A stretch of DNA of 36,261 bases from Nanobdellati archaeon (GCA_014384375.1 JACNFY010000019.1:1-36261); one strand, 5' to 3'; shown: positions 25,356 to 32,826, numbered from the stretch's first letter. Made by a program: numbers and translations. Notes: a model not told the origin generated them from the sequence alone.

Positions 25356-26165
25356 ATGAAGAATTCCATTGTATTTCTAGGAACAGGAGGGGATTCAATA
25401 GTTGTTGGAAAACAGGTCAGGGCTTCTGGAGGCATAGTGTTTAAGTTTAATGACAACCAGTTCCATGTTGATCCTGGTCCTGGAGCAATTGTCAGGGCAA
25501 AGCAATATGACGTAAATCCGAGGGAAACAACAGCTCTGCTGGTTTCACATAACCATTTAAATCATACTGCAGGTCTTAATTCTTTGGTTTCTGCAATGAC
25601 TTATTCAGGTATAGATAAACGTGGAGTGTTGGCTTGTGATGAAGAAACACTCCACGGCTCTCCTAACGAGAACCCTGCGATTTCAAACTATCATAAAGGT
25701 CTTGTTGAAAGGTTCATAGCGATGAAACCAGGCATGAGGATAGGAATAAACGAGATAAATATTGTTGCGACAACAGCGAAACACACACCGACATCCATAG
25801 GTTTCAAGTTCTACACAGAGAAATTCGTCGTATCATACACCTCTGATACAGAGTATTGTAAAGAGTTAGTAAGTGAACATAAAGATGCCGATGTTGTAAT
25901 AGTGAATTGTAAATATCCTGTTGGTCTAAGGCAGAGAGGACACATGAACTCTGAAGACATTGTTAAATTCTTGCAGAAGACAAAGCCAAAACTCGCTATA
26001 TTGACACATTTTGGTGTGAAGATGCTTGACGCAGATCCTATCTATGAAGCTAGGGAAATCCAGAAAAAGACCAACAGTCAAGTAATAGCCGCGAAGGATG
26101 GCTTAGTTGTCAATCCTGTTTCCTACGCAGCTTCCCTGAAACAGAGAAAGCTAGATTCTTTCTAA
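25356..26165 (+). CDS. Metallo-beta-lactamase-fold hydrolase
   Basis: A 269-residue single-domain protein of the MBL fold. The metal motif is SHNHLNH (H65, H67, H70), where the usual HxHxDH has Asn at position 69 instead of Asp. Other likely ligands are H143 (AKHTPTS), D164 (SYTSDTEY) and H218 (THFG). The N-terminal FLGTGG and HVDPGPG strands are typical. The loss of the aspartate may reduce binding of the second metal or shift activity. The substrate is not evident; related archaeal proteins are annotated only as metal-dependent hydrolases. A GGGGGAG stretch precedes the ATG, and an AT-rich TATA-like run lies about 26 bases upstream. Confidence 0.85.
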   Translation: MKNSIVFLGTGGDSIVVGKQVRASGGIVFKFNDNQFHVDPGPGAIVRAKQYDVNPRETTALLVSHNHLNHTAGLNSLVSAMTYSGIDKRGVLACDEETLHGSPNENPAISNYHKGLVERFIAMKPGMRIGINEINIVATTAKHTPTSIGFKFYTEKFVVSYTSDTEYCKELVSEHKDADVVIVNCKYPVGLRQRGHMNSEDIVKFLQKTKPKLAILTHFGVKMLDADPIYEAREIQKKTNSQVIAAKDGLVVNPVSYAASLKQRKLDSF

Positions 26166-26207
26166 ATTGACAAAATTTAAATATCTTATTTTCAAGAATC
26201 AGATTTG

Positions 26208-26762
26208 ATGCTAGAGTCAATTGCTGGTTATATACAATCAAATTCTGGAGAAATATTAGCAAGGTTCATAGATTTCTTTAGAAAGCCGTTTATAAACAAA
26301 GAAATGGTTTGGATGATAATACCCGCTGTAGTAACTATTATAGTTATGGAGATATATTATTCCAAGCACAAAAAGGAACTTACAGGTTGGAACACAGCCA
26401 CTGCTAACAGTCTAGTGCTTATTTTCATAGCTATGGATCTGTTTCGTTTCCTATCTAACAAAGGTTCATTATCATTTTCAAATCCAGGCTCTTATGCTTT
26501 TTCAGCTAGTGTATTGGTGTCGATTGTTTTGTTGGAGGCAATATTTATGTTTGTAATGGACTTCAGCCATATATGGCCAAGATTCTTAGCGTTTCATTTC
26601 TCGTCACATTTAACAGTTAATCTGATAGCGTACACTTCGATAGTTATACTATATGGAGGAATTCCCTTAACGCCTCCTACATTCATAGCTGCAATAATCT
26701 TTTTTCTATTGATGAACCTGTTGTTCTTCCTGGTTAGAATTCTCTATCCTTCAAAAGGCTAA
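26208..26762 (+). CDS. Five-helix membrane protein of unknown function
   Basis: I use the ATG at 26208; the TTG just before it is possible but unnecessary. A TATA-like TTTAAATAT at 26176-26184 lies about 28 bases upstream, predicting a leaderless mRNA. After an amphipathic N-terminus there are about five membrane helices (VWMIIPAVVTIIVMEIYY, SLVLIFIAMDLFRFL, VLVSIVLLEAIFMFVMDF, LIAYTSIVILYGG, FIAAIIFFLLMNLLFFLV). Charged residues inside helices (E in MEIYY, D in MDLF and MDFSH) might be functional. The 3' end overlaps the convergent presenilin-like gene by 12 bases. No family recognised. Confidence 0.75.
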   Translation: MLESIAGYIQSNSGEILARFIDFFRKPFINKEMVWMIIPAVVTIIVMEIYYSKHKKELTGWNTATANSLVLIFIAMDLFRFLSNKGSLSFSNPGSYAFSASVLVSIVLLEAIFMFVMDFSHIWPRFLAFHFSSHLTVNLIAYTSIVILYGGIPLTPPTFIAAIIFFLLMNLLFFLVRILYPSKG

Positions 26763-27659
26763 CACTATCAAGTATCCGATAACGCAACCAAGAGTTACAA
26801 TGGGCATTGCAGGATAGAATTTTTCTTTTTTTGCAAAAACAAACAATCCAAGGATTGCTATCGTAACAGTGACGCTTATGATTGTTGTCTGGAAGAATGC
26901 AAGAGTTGATGACACTCCTTGTTTGATTAGGTTTTCCATCACAACAGCTGAGAAAATTAGCGGGAACGCTACATCACCGCCGCCAAGAATAGCGTTTCTG
27001 ACCTTTTTTTTCTTTGGCATTAAATCAGGTTTTTGTGGAATTTCTAATCTAATACCTTTCTTCTCTTCGTAAGGTATCATTAATCCAGCAAACAATTTGC
27101 TTTTGGCTTGGAACTTAGCCATTTTTATCATATGTTTGCTCTTCCAAACAGCGTACATGTCATAGATGGAAATAACTAATAATAACATGAACGCCCAGAA
27201 CAAGTCAAAGATAGGGGCTAATAGCACTGCCAACCCAGAGTACATCAGCACCTCTGTAAAGTTATGTATCAAGACATTTCTTTTAATAATCTTCAAGGAA
27301 GCAAATATGAATGCAAAGAAGAAAGCAAGGGTTGAATCCATCAAAACGCCTAATGATATGCTGATGGCAAAGAATACAGCCATGAAGAACCACGTCTTCC
27401 AGAGTTTTATCTTGCCGTACTTCATAATTATCAAGATAAGGATTGTTCCTATAAAAACAGCAACCGCTATGTAGAGGAATGATTCAAAGCCGGTTGTTTC
27501 AGGCCTTGGACCTACAGAGGTGTCTTGATGCTGTATGATTATAGTACCATTAATCTCTTGAACACTACTGATATCCTTATTAACCAGAAACAAGCCAACT
27601 ATCTGCGTTAAGAAGAAAACACTTATAATTACTGCAGTAACGTTTAAGTCGTGTTTCAT
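26751..27659 (-). CDS. Presenilin/signal peptide peptidase-like GxGD intramembrane aspartyl protease
   Basis: A 302-residue protein with about nine membrane helices. The catalytic aspartates are seen in IYDMYAVW (D167, YD motif) and LGGGDVAFP (D229, GxGD motif), with a cytoplasmic loop between them. The third motif, PAL in presenilins, reads PAMP at 283-286. This family cuts substrates within the membrane; archaeal homologues are known, and the prepilin peptidases FlaK/PibD are distant GxGD relatives. The start codon overlaps the stop of the DNase I-like gene (ATGA), so the two are translationally coupled. The substrate is unknown. Confidence 0.88.
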   Translation of the reverse strand: MKHDLNVTAVIISVFFLTQIVGLFLVNKDISSVQEINGTIIIQHQDTSVGPRPETTGFESFLYIAVAVFIGTILILIIMKYGKIKLWKTWFFMAVFFAISISLGVLMDSTLAFFFAFIFASLKIIKRNVLIHNFTEVLMYSGLAVLLAPIFDLFWAFMLLLVISIYDMYAVWKSKHMIKMAKFQAKSKLFAGLMIPYEEKKGIRLEIPQKPDLMPKKKKVRNAILGGGDVAFPLIFSAVVMENLIKQGVSSTLAFFQTTIISVTVTIAILGLFVFAKKEKFYPAMPIVTLGCVIGYLIVLAF

Positions 27660-28594
27660 TTTGTATCTTTATTTGTATGAAATCTAGCCCAGACAGGATA
27701 ATGATCTGATACTTCTATTGTTAGTTCATAGCTAATATCATAAACTTTGTCAAACATGAAAACTCCTTTATGACCCGCGTAGTCTTCTACTGATTCTGAG
27801 CTGATAATTATTCTGTCATAAGTGCAATTAGTACTTTTTGTTGTTGTATCTGCGTTATTTGGAATTAACCATTTATATTCTTTGTCATTCAAAAAAACTT
27901 TTTCTTTGTTTTCATCATAGTAACTGCAATCCGCATTCAAATCTCCTAAAATAATTATATCCTCTTCTTCTACAAACTTTGTTTTAATATCAATAATTAC
28001 CTCTGTTAATTTTCTTATTTCACTTTCTGCATTATCTGGTTTGATATGAATATTAACTAGTATAAAATCAAATTCGTTTGCTTTAAATTGAGCAATAAAA
28101 GGCTCACGTTCAAAGTAATCTTCTATATCCTGATAAACATATGAGGATTCAGGCACATAAGCAACTTTTTTAGGATTATATATAAAAGCGTAATTCTCTT
28201 TATAGCTACTTCTTCCTATTTGTGGACTTATAATATAATCTCTATAACTATTATTGCAAACATAATTGCTTAAATTTACATAGTATTCAATAGTCGTTTC
28301 TGTCTTATCTCTTATTTCCTGAATTGCCATAATATCAAACTTACAAAGAATGTTTGCTAAGATATTCATAACACGTGTTTTTTCTCTTTTGCTTTTACCA
28401 AATGTTTGAATGTTGAAACTTGCAATTGTTATTGAATCTTTGCTGCTTGGAACAGTTATTGTGTATATAAAGTCGTTAAATAAATCTTCCTCTATAGATT
28501 CGTTATATAACAATAACTCTTTAATAATTTCAGAAACGAAAACATACAATAGAACAATTACTAAGACAATAATTATTATTTTTCCTTTTTTCAT
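27656..28594 (-). CDS. Membrane-anchored DNase I-like endonuclease/exonuclease/phosphatase family protein
   Basis: The ATG at 28594 (MKKGKIIIIVLVIVLLYVFV) is chosen because a TATA box lies 27 bases upstream; a TTG at 28612 is possible. One N-terminal helix anchors it and the enzyme domain should lie outside the cell. The DNase I-like signature is complete: SFNIQTFG, IQEIRD (metal-binding Glu), VNIHIKPDN, ILGDLNADC and VSDHYPVWA (catalytic His). It may degrade external DNA, for example to obtain nucleotides from a host or environment; a phosphodiesterase acting on other substrates is equally possible. It is coupled to the presenilin-like protease gene. Confidence 0.88.
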   Translation of the reverse strand: MKKGKIIIIVLVIVLLYVFVSEIIKELLLYNESIEEDLFNDFIYTITVPSSKDSITIASFNIQTFGKSKREKTRVMNILANILCKFDIMAIQEIRDKTETTIEYYVNLSNYVCNNSYRDYIISPQIGRSSYKENYAFIYNPKKVAYVPESSYVYQDIEDYFEREPFIAQFKANEFDFILVNIHIKPDNAESEIRKLTEVIIDIKTKFVEEEDIIILGDLNADCSYYDENKEKVFLNDKEYKWLIPNNADTTTKSTNCTYDRIIISSESVEDYAGHKGVFMFDKVYDISYELTIEVSDHYPVWARFHTNKDTK

Positions 28595-28616
28595 ATTTTT
28601 AACTTTTATCAAGTTG

Positions 28617-28626
28617 AATATATAAA
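28617..28626 (-). promoter_or_regulatory. TATA box of the DNase I-like/presenilin-like pair
   Basis: CTTTATATAT on the minus strand is centred about 27 bases from the ATG at 28594. This predicts a leaderless bicistronic mRNA. Confidence 0.6.
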
Positions 28627-28651
28627 GAATTCGGAGTTTTTCTTGAAAATA

Positions 28652-29176
28652 TTACGGAAATATCTTTTTAAGACTCTTTGCCAAGGCGAATTTTGTTCCT
28701 GGATAGGGTTTCTCAATTGATTCTATTAGAGAATTCTTTTTTTCTTTTTTCCCTATTTTGATTTTTTTTATCCTGCACATCTCTATTATCTCTTCTTCTA
28801 ACACATTATGCAGTATTTTTTTCCTAGAAGGTTTTTCTTTCTTGTTTTCCAAATATATTTCTAGTTTTTCTTTTACCTCTCTGTCTAGATTTGTTGGAAT
28901 CAAGGTTTCTTTGCTTGCTTTCTTCACTTCTTTTATTGTTAGGTGTTTTCCGAATATGTTTTTTAGGAGTTGTTTTGTCAGAAAGAATTCTTTAGAGTCA
29001 TCGTTTAATAGTTTTACACTACCTCTTGGTTCTATCTTGTTGCTTGTTCTTATGTCTTTCCTAACTCTTTTTTCTATCATTTTTAGAAAGCAGGAATCAC
29101 AGTAATTTCTCTTGTCATAGCTAAGATTAATAGTTGCTTTTCTTCCACATTTTGAACATTTTTGATTTGTTACCAT
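28652..29176 (-). CDS. Zinc-finger protein with possible degenerate PP-loop (NCS6/CTU-like)
   Basis: The ATG at 29176 (MVTNQKCSKCGRK) is preferred because a TATA box lies about 27 bases upstream. Cysteines 7, 10, 26 and 29 form a zinc finger like that at the N-terminus of TtuA/NCS6 tRNA thiolation enzymes (CSKCGRKATINLSYD, YCDSCFLKMIEKRVRKDIR). The following LLNDDSKEFFLTKQLLK sits where the ATP-binding SGGKDS loop would be, and IPTNLDREVKEKL resembles the later HNLDDxAE motif. The loop is degraded, so ATP binding is doubtful; at 174 residues it is shorter than active enzymes. It may be a CTU2-like partner or an unrelated zinc-finger protein. Confidence 0.55.
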   Translation of the reverse strand: MVTNQKCSKCGRKATINLSYDKRNYCDSCFLKMIEKRVRKDIRTSNKIEPRGSVKLLNDDSKEFFLTKQLLKNIFGKHLTIKEVKKASKETLIPTNLDREVKEKLEIYLENKKEKPSRKKILHNVLEEEIIEMCRIKKIKIGKKEKKNSLIESIEKPYPGTKFALAKSLKKIFP

Positions 29177-29187
29177 TCTAGAATGGA

Positions 29188-29209
29188 TATAAATCGAAAG
29201 ATTTAAATA
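29188..29209 (-). promoter_or_regulatory. Promoter element with palindrome, copy 1
   Basis: A 22-base sequence identical to 32420-32441 in the other orientation. It contains the TATA-like ATTTAAAT centred ~28 bases before the ATG at 29176, and the perfect inverted repeat TAAATC-GAAA-GATTTA. It could bind a shared regulator. Confidence 0.5.
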
Positions 29210-29243
29210 TTCTGTTTGATATTCTAAATAATATAAACGAATC

Positions 29244-29305
29244 AGGTGAGGCAAGAGGAGGGTGATGCTTTTCTAAACTAATATTCAACAAGTTCCAACT
29301 CACCT
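29244..29305. other. Gap with distant inverted repeat AGGTGAG/CTCACCT
   Basis: AGGTGAG (29244-29250) can pair with CTCACCT (29299-29305), which is followed by five T on the plus strand. This might be a small plus-strand RNA with its own terminator. TGATGC near 29262 is only a weak C-box match, so I make no guide-RNA call. Confidence 0.25.
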
Positions 29306-29315
29306 CTTTTTCCCG

Positions 29316-29344
29316 GGAAGATTCCGATTTTCTTGGAATCTTCC
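29316..29344. repeat. Perfect 10-bp inverted repeat after the Lon-like gene
   Basis: GGAAGATTCC (29316-29325) pairs exactly with GGAATCTTCC (29335-29344) around a 9-base loop. It is located 6 bases beyond the stop of the Lon-like protease gene, so it is probably a 3' end or stability structure of that mRNA. No T-run follows on the minus strand. Confidence 0.5.
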
Positions 29345-29350
29345 AGGGTT

Positions 29351-31030
29351 TTAAAATCTTGATTTTTTTCTCTTTCTTAATGTTATAAGCAACACAAGGG
29401 CTGCTCCTATGACAAACCCGAATAGGAATGTCTGAATCCCTGCAGGATCTATATTAATAGAGATTCTTTTCTTGGTTGGAAAGTACATATCAAGCTTACT
29501 TAGCTCTAATGCGTATTCTGCAAAAGTAAGACTTAAGACTATGTCATAATCAATTAATGAACGTGAATATTCAAAATAGCTGTAACCAAGGATTGGGAAT
29601 ATCTTCTTAGCTTCCTGCTCAAGTATTACTTTCTTTATTGCTTCGAATTTCTCTTCCAAAACATTTTCCATTTCATCTTCATGAATAGCAAGAGCTGTCA
29701 GAAGAATGTTAGCTTCTGCTTTTGCTTTACTGGCCTTAAAGATACAAAGAGCAAATTCTCCTTGATTGTAGTTCTCAAATGCATCCTCTACAATCTCTTT
29801 TGTAGCTCCAAGAAATCCTGGCAGATATAATTCTGCATAATTTATTCTCTCCTCTGCCTCTGCAATCTTTTTCAAACAACCATTTTTCAAATGATTTTCA
29901 TCCAGCTCTGTCTTTCTACCTTTTAATCCAAAGAATTTCGACCAAGTAACAGCGCTGAAAAGTCTCTCCTTGGTATAAGCCAGAACAGAGGATGAGACGT
30001 TTTCATAAGTAATGGTGTCAAAATGTCCTTCTGCTTCTGATAATCTCTCCTTCACAACCATGTAAGTCTCTAGGTCAGACAGGGTTGTGAGGTTTTTCTG
30101 ATAAACTGATTCCTTAACTGATTTAAGGTCTTCTTTTGTCTCATTGTAGAGATTTTGTAATTCTTCAATGCTTTTATTTGAAAACTCTATGTCCCTTAGT
30201 CTGAGATTTGCTGAGAAGCAATAACTGGCTCTTGCGTAGTAATAATTCTTGATTTTTGCATCTTCAGATCTGTTCAGGAAGTTCTCTGCAATTGTGTAAA
30301 GGGAACTGTTTGTCTCGTTTATTTTTAACAGAATGTCCTGGCTTCTTTGGCATAATGTTTCTGCTACTTCTTCCATTCTGTTAGAGTACTCTTTTAAAAC
30401 AGCCACGTTCTGATCAACTCTTGAGAAGTCCTTTCCTGTGAGATGATACAATGCCTCTTCTAAGTTCTTAACTTTTACAATAGTTATTTTTTTGTCAAGT
30501 TTTTTTTCTTCTATCTTTGATATATTTAAAGATGACTGCCATTTTGGTATAAGCACCTTTGTGAAATCATTGTCGATTGCTGCTTCAATCTTCTTATTTA
30601 TTCCAGCGACAGGGCCTATCAGTCCCCCAGAGTTTATGGTTCCTGTTAGTATTGTGTTCTCATCTAATTCCAAATCTGAAAGAACGCTTATTGTTAAGAC
30701 AGTAATAGCTGCACCTGCACTTGGTCCGCCAACAATAGTTGCTTTTGCTCTTATGGTGTAGAAGAAGTCATACTTGCTGCAATCCTTCTTCAAAAAGTCG
30801 CATGCGACCTCATTTGCAAATCTTGTAGATATCTGTGTATCGAGTTTTGTTAAAGGGAATGAATCGATGTATATTGTTCCTTTTCCAGGTTTAACCTCTA
30901 AGAACAAGTCTGCAACCCCCCCTTTGGTTTCATCAGGTCCCCCAACTGTTAATAGACTCATCTTTCCTGATTTAGCATGAACTAGTGGAATCAACAGCAG
31001 CATGATGATAACTATATTTAACAATCTCAT
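29351..31030 (-). CDS. Secreted, membrane-anchored Lon-like (S16) serine protease
   Basis: A signal peptide (residues 1-19, MRLLNIVIIMLLLIPLVHA) leads into an S16 protease domain. Catalytic Ser104 lies in IVGGPSAGAA and Lys147 in GPVAGINKKIEAA, 43 residues apart as in Lon; GTINSGGLIGPV is also conserved. No AAA+ ATPase domain is present. Residues ~200-520 are helical, with regularly spaced ALY, EEA and YYARA segments that may be repeats binding a partner. A membrane helix at ~528-548 and a basic tail (RKRKKSRF) put the protease outside the cell. Possible targets are misfolded or surface proteins. It overlaps bud32 by four bases. Confidence 0.9.
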   Translation of the reverse strand: MRLLNIVIIMLLLIPLVHAKSGKMSLLTVGGPDETKGGVADLFLEVKPGKGTIYIDSFPLTKLDTQISTRFANEVACDFLKKDCSKYDFFYTIRAKATIVGGPSAGAAITVLTISVLSDLELDENTILTGTINSGGLIGPVAGINKKIEAAIDNDFTKVLIPKWQSSLNISKIEEKKLDKKITIVKVKNLEEALYHLTGKDFSRVDQNVAVLKEYSNRMEEVAETLCQRSQDILLKINETNSSLYTIAENFLNRSEDAKIKNYYYARASYCFSANLRLRDIEFSNKSIEELQNLYNETKEDLKSVKESVYQKNLTTLSDLETYMVVKERLSEAEGHFDTITYENVSSSVLAYTKERLFSAVTWSKFFGLKGRKTELDENHLKNGCLKKIAEAEERINYAELYLPGFLGATKEIVEDAFENYNQGEFALCIFKASKAKAEANILLTALAIHEDEMENVLEEKFEAIKKVILEQEAKKIFPILGYSYFEYSRSLIDYDIVLSLTFAEYALELSKLDMYFPTKKRISINIDPAGIQTFLFGFVIGAALVLLITLRKRKKSRF

Positions 31031-31605
31031 TTTTTCTTATATCTGCCTCTAGCTTCAACTATTTTGAATCTTTCCATTATTTGTTTATAATTCTTCGCTT
31101 TATTGTATCCTTTCAAGAAATATTTGAATGCTTTCTCCCATATCTTGTAGTGTTTGCTCTCCAAAGCTTGTTTGAAGAGATGAATATCAACTGCTTTGTC
31201 CTCTATTTTTTCTGAAAAGAATGAAAGTCCGAAATCTATAAAATAAATCTCATTCTTTAAAATCATGTTTGACGTTGTTAAGTCACCATGTATAATGCCT
31301 GCGTTATGAATGGCAGCCACTTTTTCTCCGATTTCTTCTGCAAGTTCTGGTTTTTTGTTAAGCACATCCCTAATCTTATCCCCCTTGATAAAATTCATCT
31401 TCAAGGTTTCTTCCCTGTCAGTCTCTATTAGTTTAGGTGCTTTAACAGGAATCTTTTCAAGTATCTTGGCCTCTGTTCTAGTACGAGTTTTTCTGAGGGT
31501 AGAATCTATCTCTTTTATCCTATAGCTCTTTTTGATTCTCTTTTTCACCACCTTGTTATTATCAAGGTATATGATTGCTTCTGCACCAGAACCTATCTCT
31601 CTCAT
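31027..31605 (-). CDS. bud32: KEOPS complex kinase/ATPase Bud32
   Basis: Bud32 supports Kae1 in making the t6A modification of tRNA. The 192-residue protein is the small RIO-like kinase: GSGAEAIIYL (P-loop), VVKKRIKKSYR with the catalytic lysine near 21-22, E45, IIHGDLTTSNMIL (D108, N113) and FIDFGLSFF (D124). These motifs and length are typical of archaeal Bud32, which is often fused to Kae1 in other archaea but is separate here; Kae1 is not in this window. A TATA box 26 bases upstream predicts a leaderless start. The last four bases overlap the Lon-like gene. Confidence 0.93.
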   Translation of the reverse strand: MREIGSGAEAIIYLDNNKVVKKRIKKSYRIKEIDSTLRKTRTRTEAKILEKIPVKAPKLIETDREETLKMNFIKGDKIRDVLNKKPELAEEIGEKVAAIHNAGIIHGDLTTSNMILKNEIYFIDFGLSFFSEKIEDKAVDIHLFKQALESKHYKIWEKAFKYFLKGYNKAKNYKQIMERFKIVEARGRYKKK

Positions 31606-31625
31606 AAATATATTAGAAAAATAAG

Positions 31626-31636
31626 AAATTTAAAAG
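31626..31636 (-). promoter_or_regulatory. TATA box of bud32
   Basis: CTTTTAAATTT on the minus strand is centred 26 bases before the ATG at 31605. It lies between bud32 and the stop codon of the small 45-residue gene. Confidence 0.55.
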
Positions 31637-31643
31637 GGTTTTG

Positions 31644-31781
31644 CTATAAATCACAGAATATCTCATCAAGTTCGTCATCAGAAAGATTTTTACGATTAAG
31701 GTCGATTATGCTCTTCTTGTGATTAGAATCCCTTATTCGTTTTAATTCCTCTTCCTCATCCATTAATAATGTTTCTTCCAT
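31644..31781 (-). CDS. 45-residue acidic protein
   Basis: A small reading frame from the ATG at 31781 (MEETLLMDEEEELKRIRDSN) to TAG at 31644. It is acidic, probably helical, and ends DELDEIFCDL. It begins 6 bases after the LysM-like gene, and the four tiny genes here are packed with overlaps or very short gaps, supporting a real operon. No family recognised; two CGN arginine codons occur, as elsewhere in this cluster. Confidence 0.5.
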   Translation of the reverse strand: MEETLLMDEEEELKRIRDSNHKKSIIDLNRKNLSDDELDEIFCDL

Positions 31782-31787
31782 TTTCAA

Positions 31788-32183
31788 TCAGTTTAATGCT
31801 CCATGATAATTATTGTGTTGTTTAGAACCTACTTTGTTATCTCTATTGACATCCAAAAGTTCGACTGTGTCTCCAACCTTTAATTTCAATCCTTCTCCAT
31901 TCCAATCATATGTGTGGTTATTCACAAGAAATAGTTCTCTTTGATATAGTCCAAAATCCCCTCCCTCAGATTCTTCTGATCTAAAGTAAGCCCATTCACT
32001 TTCACCTTGTTTGACAACATGATTAATAGTGTCTGCTCTTTCATATTTATTTGGAAACATTACTATGCCAAGAGCTAGAATAACGGTTGCAGTTAGACCC
32101 AGCATCACTCTTCCACGAATTTTTTGTATTCTTTTCTGTTTTCTTTCCATTCTTAGTTGTTCATTAATTGTTAGAGTTCTCAT
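31788..32183 (-). CDS. Single-pass membrane protein with LysM-like external domain
   Basis: A 131-residue protein: a basic cytoplasmic N-terminus (MERKQKRIQKIRGR), one membrane helix at ~26-43 (MLGLTATVILALGIVMF), then an external segment resembling a divergent LysM: HVVKQGESEWAYFRSE aligns with the YxVKxGDTLWxIA start, and LKLKVGDTVELLDV with the closing LxxGxxLxIP strand. LysM domains bind N-acetylglucosamine-containing polymers; the spacing here is enlarged by an acidic insert, so binding is uncertain. The start overlaps the previous stop (ATGA). The C-terminus is asparagine/histidine-rich. Confidence 0.7.
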   Translation of the reverse strand: MRTLTINEQLRMERKQKRIQKIRGRVMLGLTATVILALGIVMFPNKYERADTINHVVKQGESEWAYFRSEESEGGDFGLYQRELFLVNNHTYDWNGEGLKLKVGDTVELLDVNRDNKVGSKQHNNYHGALN

Positions 32184-32299
32184 TCCTCCACCTCTTTCAT
32201 GAACTCGTATTTAGCCTCTTTCTCAACTTCCTCTTCAGCTTCTTTTGAAATAGGTTCGTTTTTGACGATCTTGATTAGTGTGTCGATATCCATCTTCAT
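32180..32299 (-). CDS. 39-residue acidic helical protein
   Basis: A small frame from the ATG at 32299 (MKMDIDTLIKIVKNEPISK) ending in a Glu-rich helix. GGAGG four bases upstream supports this start over the ATG at 32293. Its start overlaps the stop of the 27-residue frame and its stop overlaps the start of the LysM-like gene (ATGA both times), a strong sign of coupled real genes. Family unknown. Confidence 0.55.
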   Translation of the reverse strand: MKMDIDTLIKIVKNEPISKEAEEEVEKEAKYEFMKEVEE

Positions 32300-32379
32300 A
32301 AGCCCTCCAATAGGTATTCACTATACACTTTGACTTTGTTTGTGACATTTGTTTTCCTTACCTCTTTTTCCAAAGTCAT
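32296..32379 (-). CDS. 27-residue basic peptide, first gene of mini-operon
   Basis: A very short frame from the ATG at 32379 (MTLEKEVRKTNVTNKVKVYS). The strong GAGGTGA binding site and the overlapping downstream start argue that it is translated, either as a functional peptide or a leader peptide controlling the next gene. No family recognised. Confidence 0.4.
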   Translation of the reverse strand: MTLEKEVRKTNVTNKVKVYSEYLLEGL

Positions 32380-32419
32380 GTTGTTCACCTCTAATTAGTA
32401 GTTAAAATGTAAGAACTAG

Positions 32420-32441
32420 TATTTAAATCTTTCGATTTATA
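32420..32441. promoter_or_regulatory. Promoter element with palindrome, copy 2
   Basis: Identical over 22 bases to 29188-29209. On the minus strand ATTTAAATAC would place transcription start near 32398, giving the mini-operon a ~19-base leader with GAGGTGA. It contains AAATC-GAAA-GATTT as an inverted repeat, a possible operator. Confidence 0.45.
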
Positions 32442-32462
32442 ACCATTTTTCAGTAGTTACAA

Positions 32463-32777
32463 TTACTTTTTTAATGGAAAACGAGAGAATTTCTTACACG
32501 AGAAACAAGTATAAACAAGCTTGCCAGACTGAGTTCTTACACGACAATTAACACCAGCTCTAAGATAATTATAACAGTGCTTGCAGAACTTTCTCTTGTA
32601 TTCTGACTTTAACTTTACCTTATACTTCATAGCAGTCTTTCTAGCCAAATCAACATATCTGTCAGCTAGCTCAGTATCCTCAGAGAAAACTTCATCAGCC
32701 TGAGAAAAGAGTTTATCGATGTGACTCTTGGCAATCTTTACATGCTCCGAGGATTTTTTAGAATAACTTGTAACCAT
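32463..32777 (-). CDS. rnp4: Ribonuclease P protein component 4 (Rpp21)
   Basis: A protein subunit of archaeal RNase P, which trims the 5' leader of pre-tRNAs; it pairs with Rpp29. The N-terminal half is helical (IAKSHIDKLFSQADEVF, ADRYVDLARKTAMKYK) and the C-terminal half is the zinc ribbon with C65, C68, C91 and C94 (RKFCKHCYNYLRAGVNCRVR, VYTCFSCKK). The length of 104 residues is typical. A TATA box about 26 bases upstream (32799-32807) predicts a leaderless mRNA. Confidence 0.93.
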   Translation of the reverse strand: MVTSYSKKSSEHVKIAKSHIDKLFSQADEVFSEDTELADRYVDLARKTAMKYKVKLKSEYKRKFCKHCYNYLRAGVNCRVRTQSGKLVYTCFSCKKFSRFPLKK

Positions 32778-32826
32778 AGCAATACAAAAGTTTTCTTATT
32801 ATAAAAATTTAATCCAAAGGAAAAGC

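Noticed and set aside
25190-25456. 88-residue minus-strand frame over the SRP RNA and MBL start
   Set aside because: It runs through the SRP RNA 5' region and antisense to the start of the MBL gene; no motifs and no start signal.
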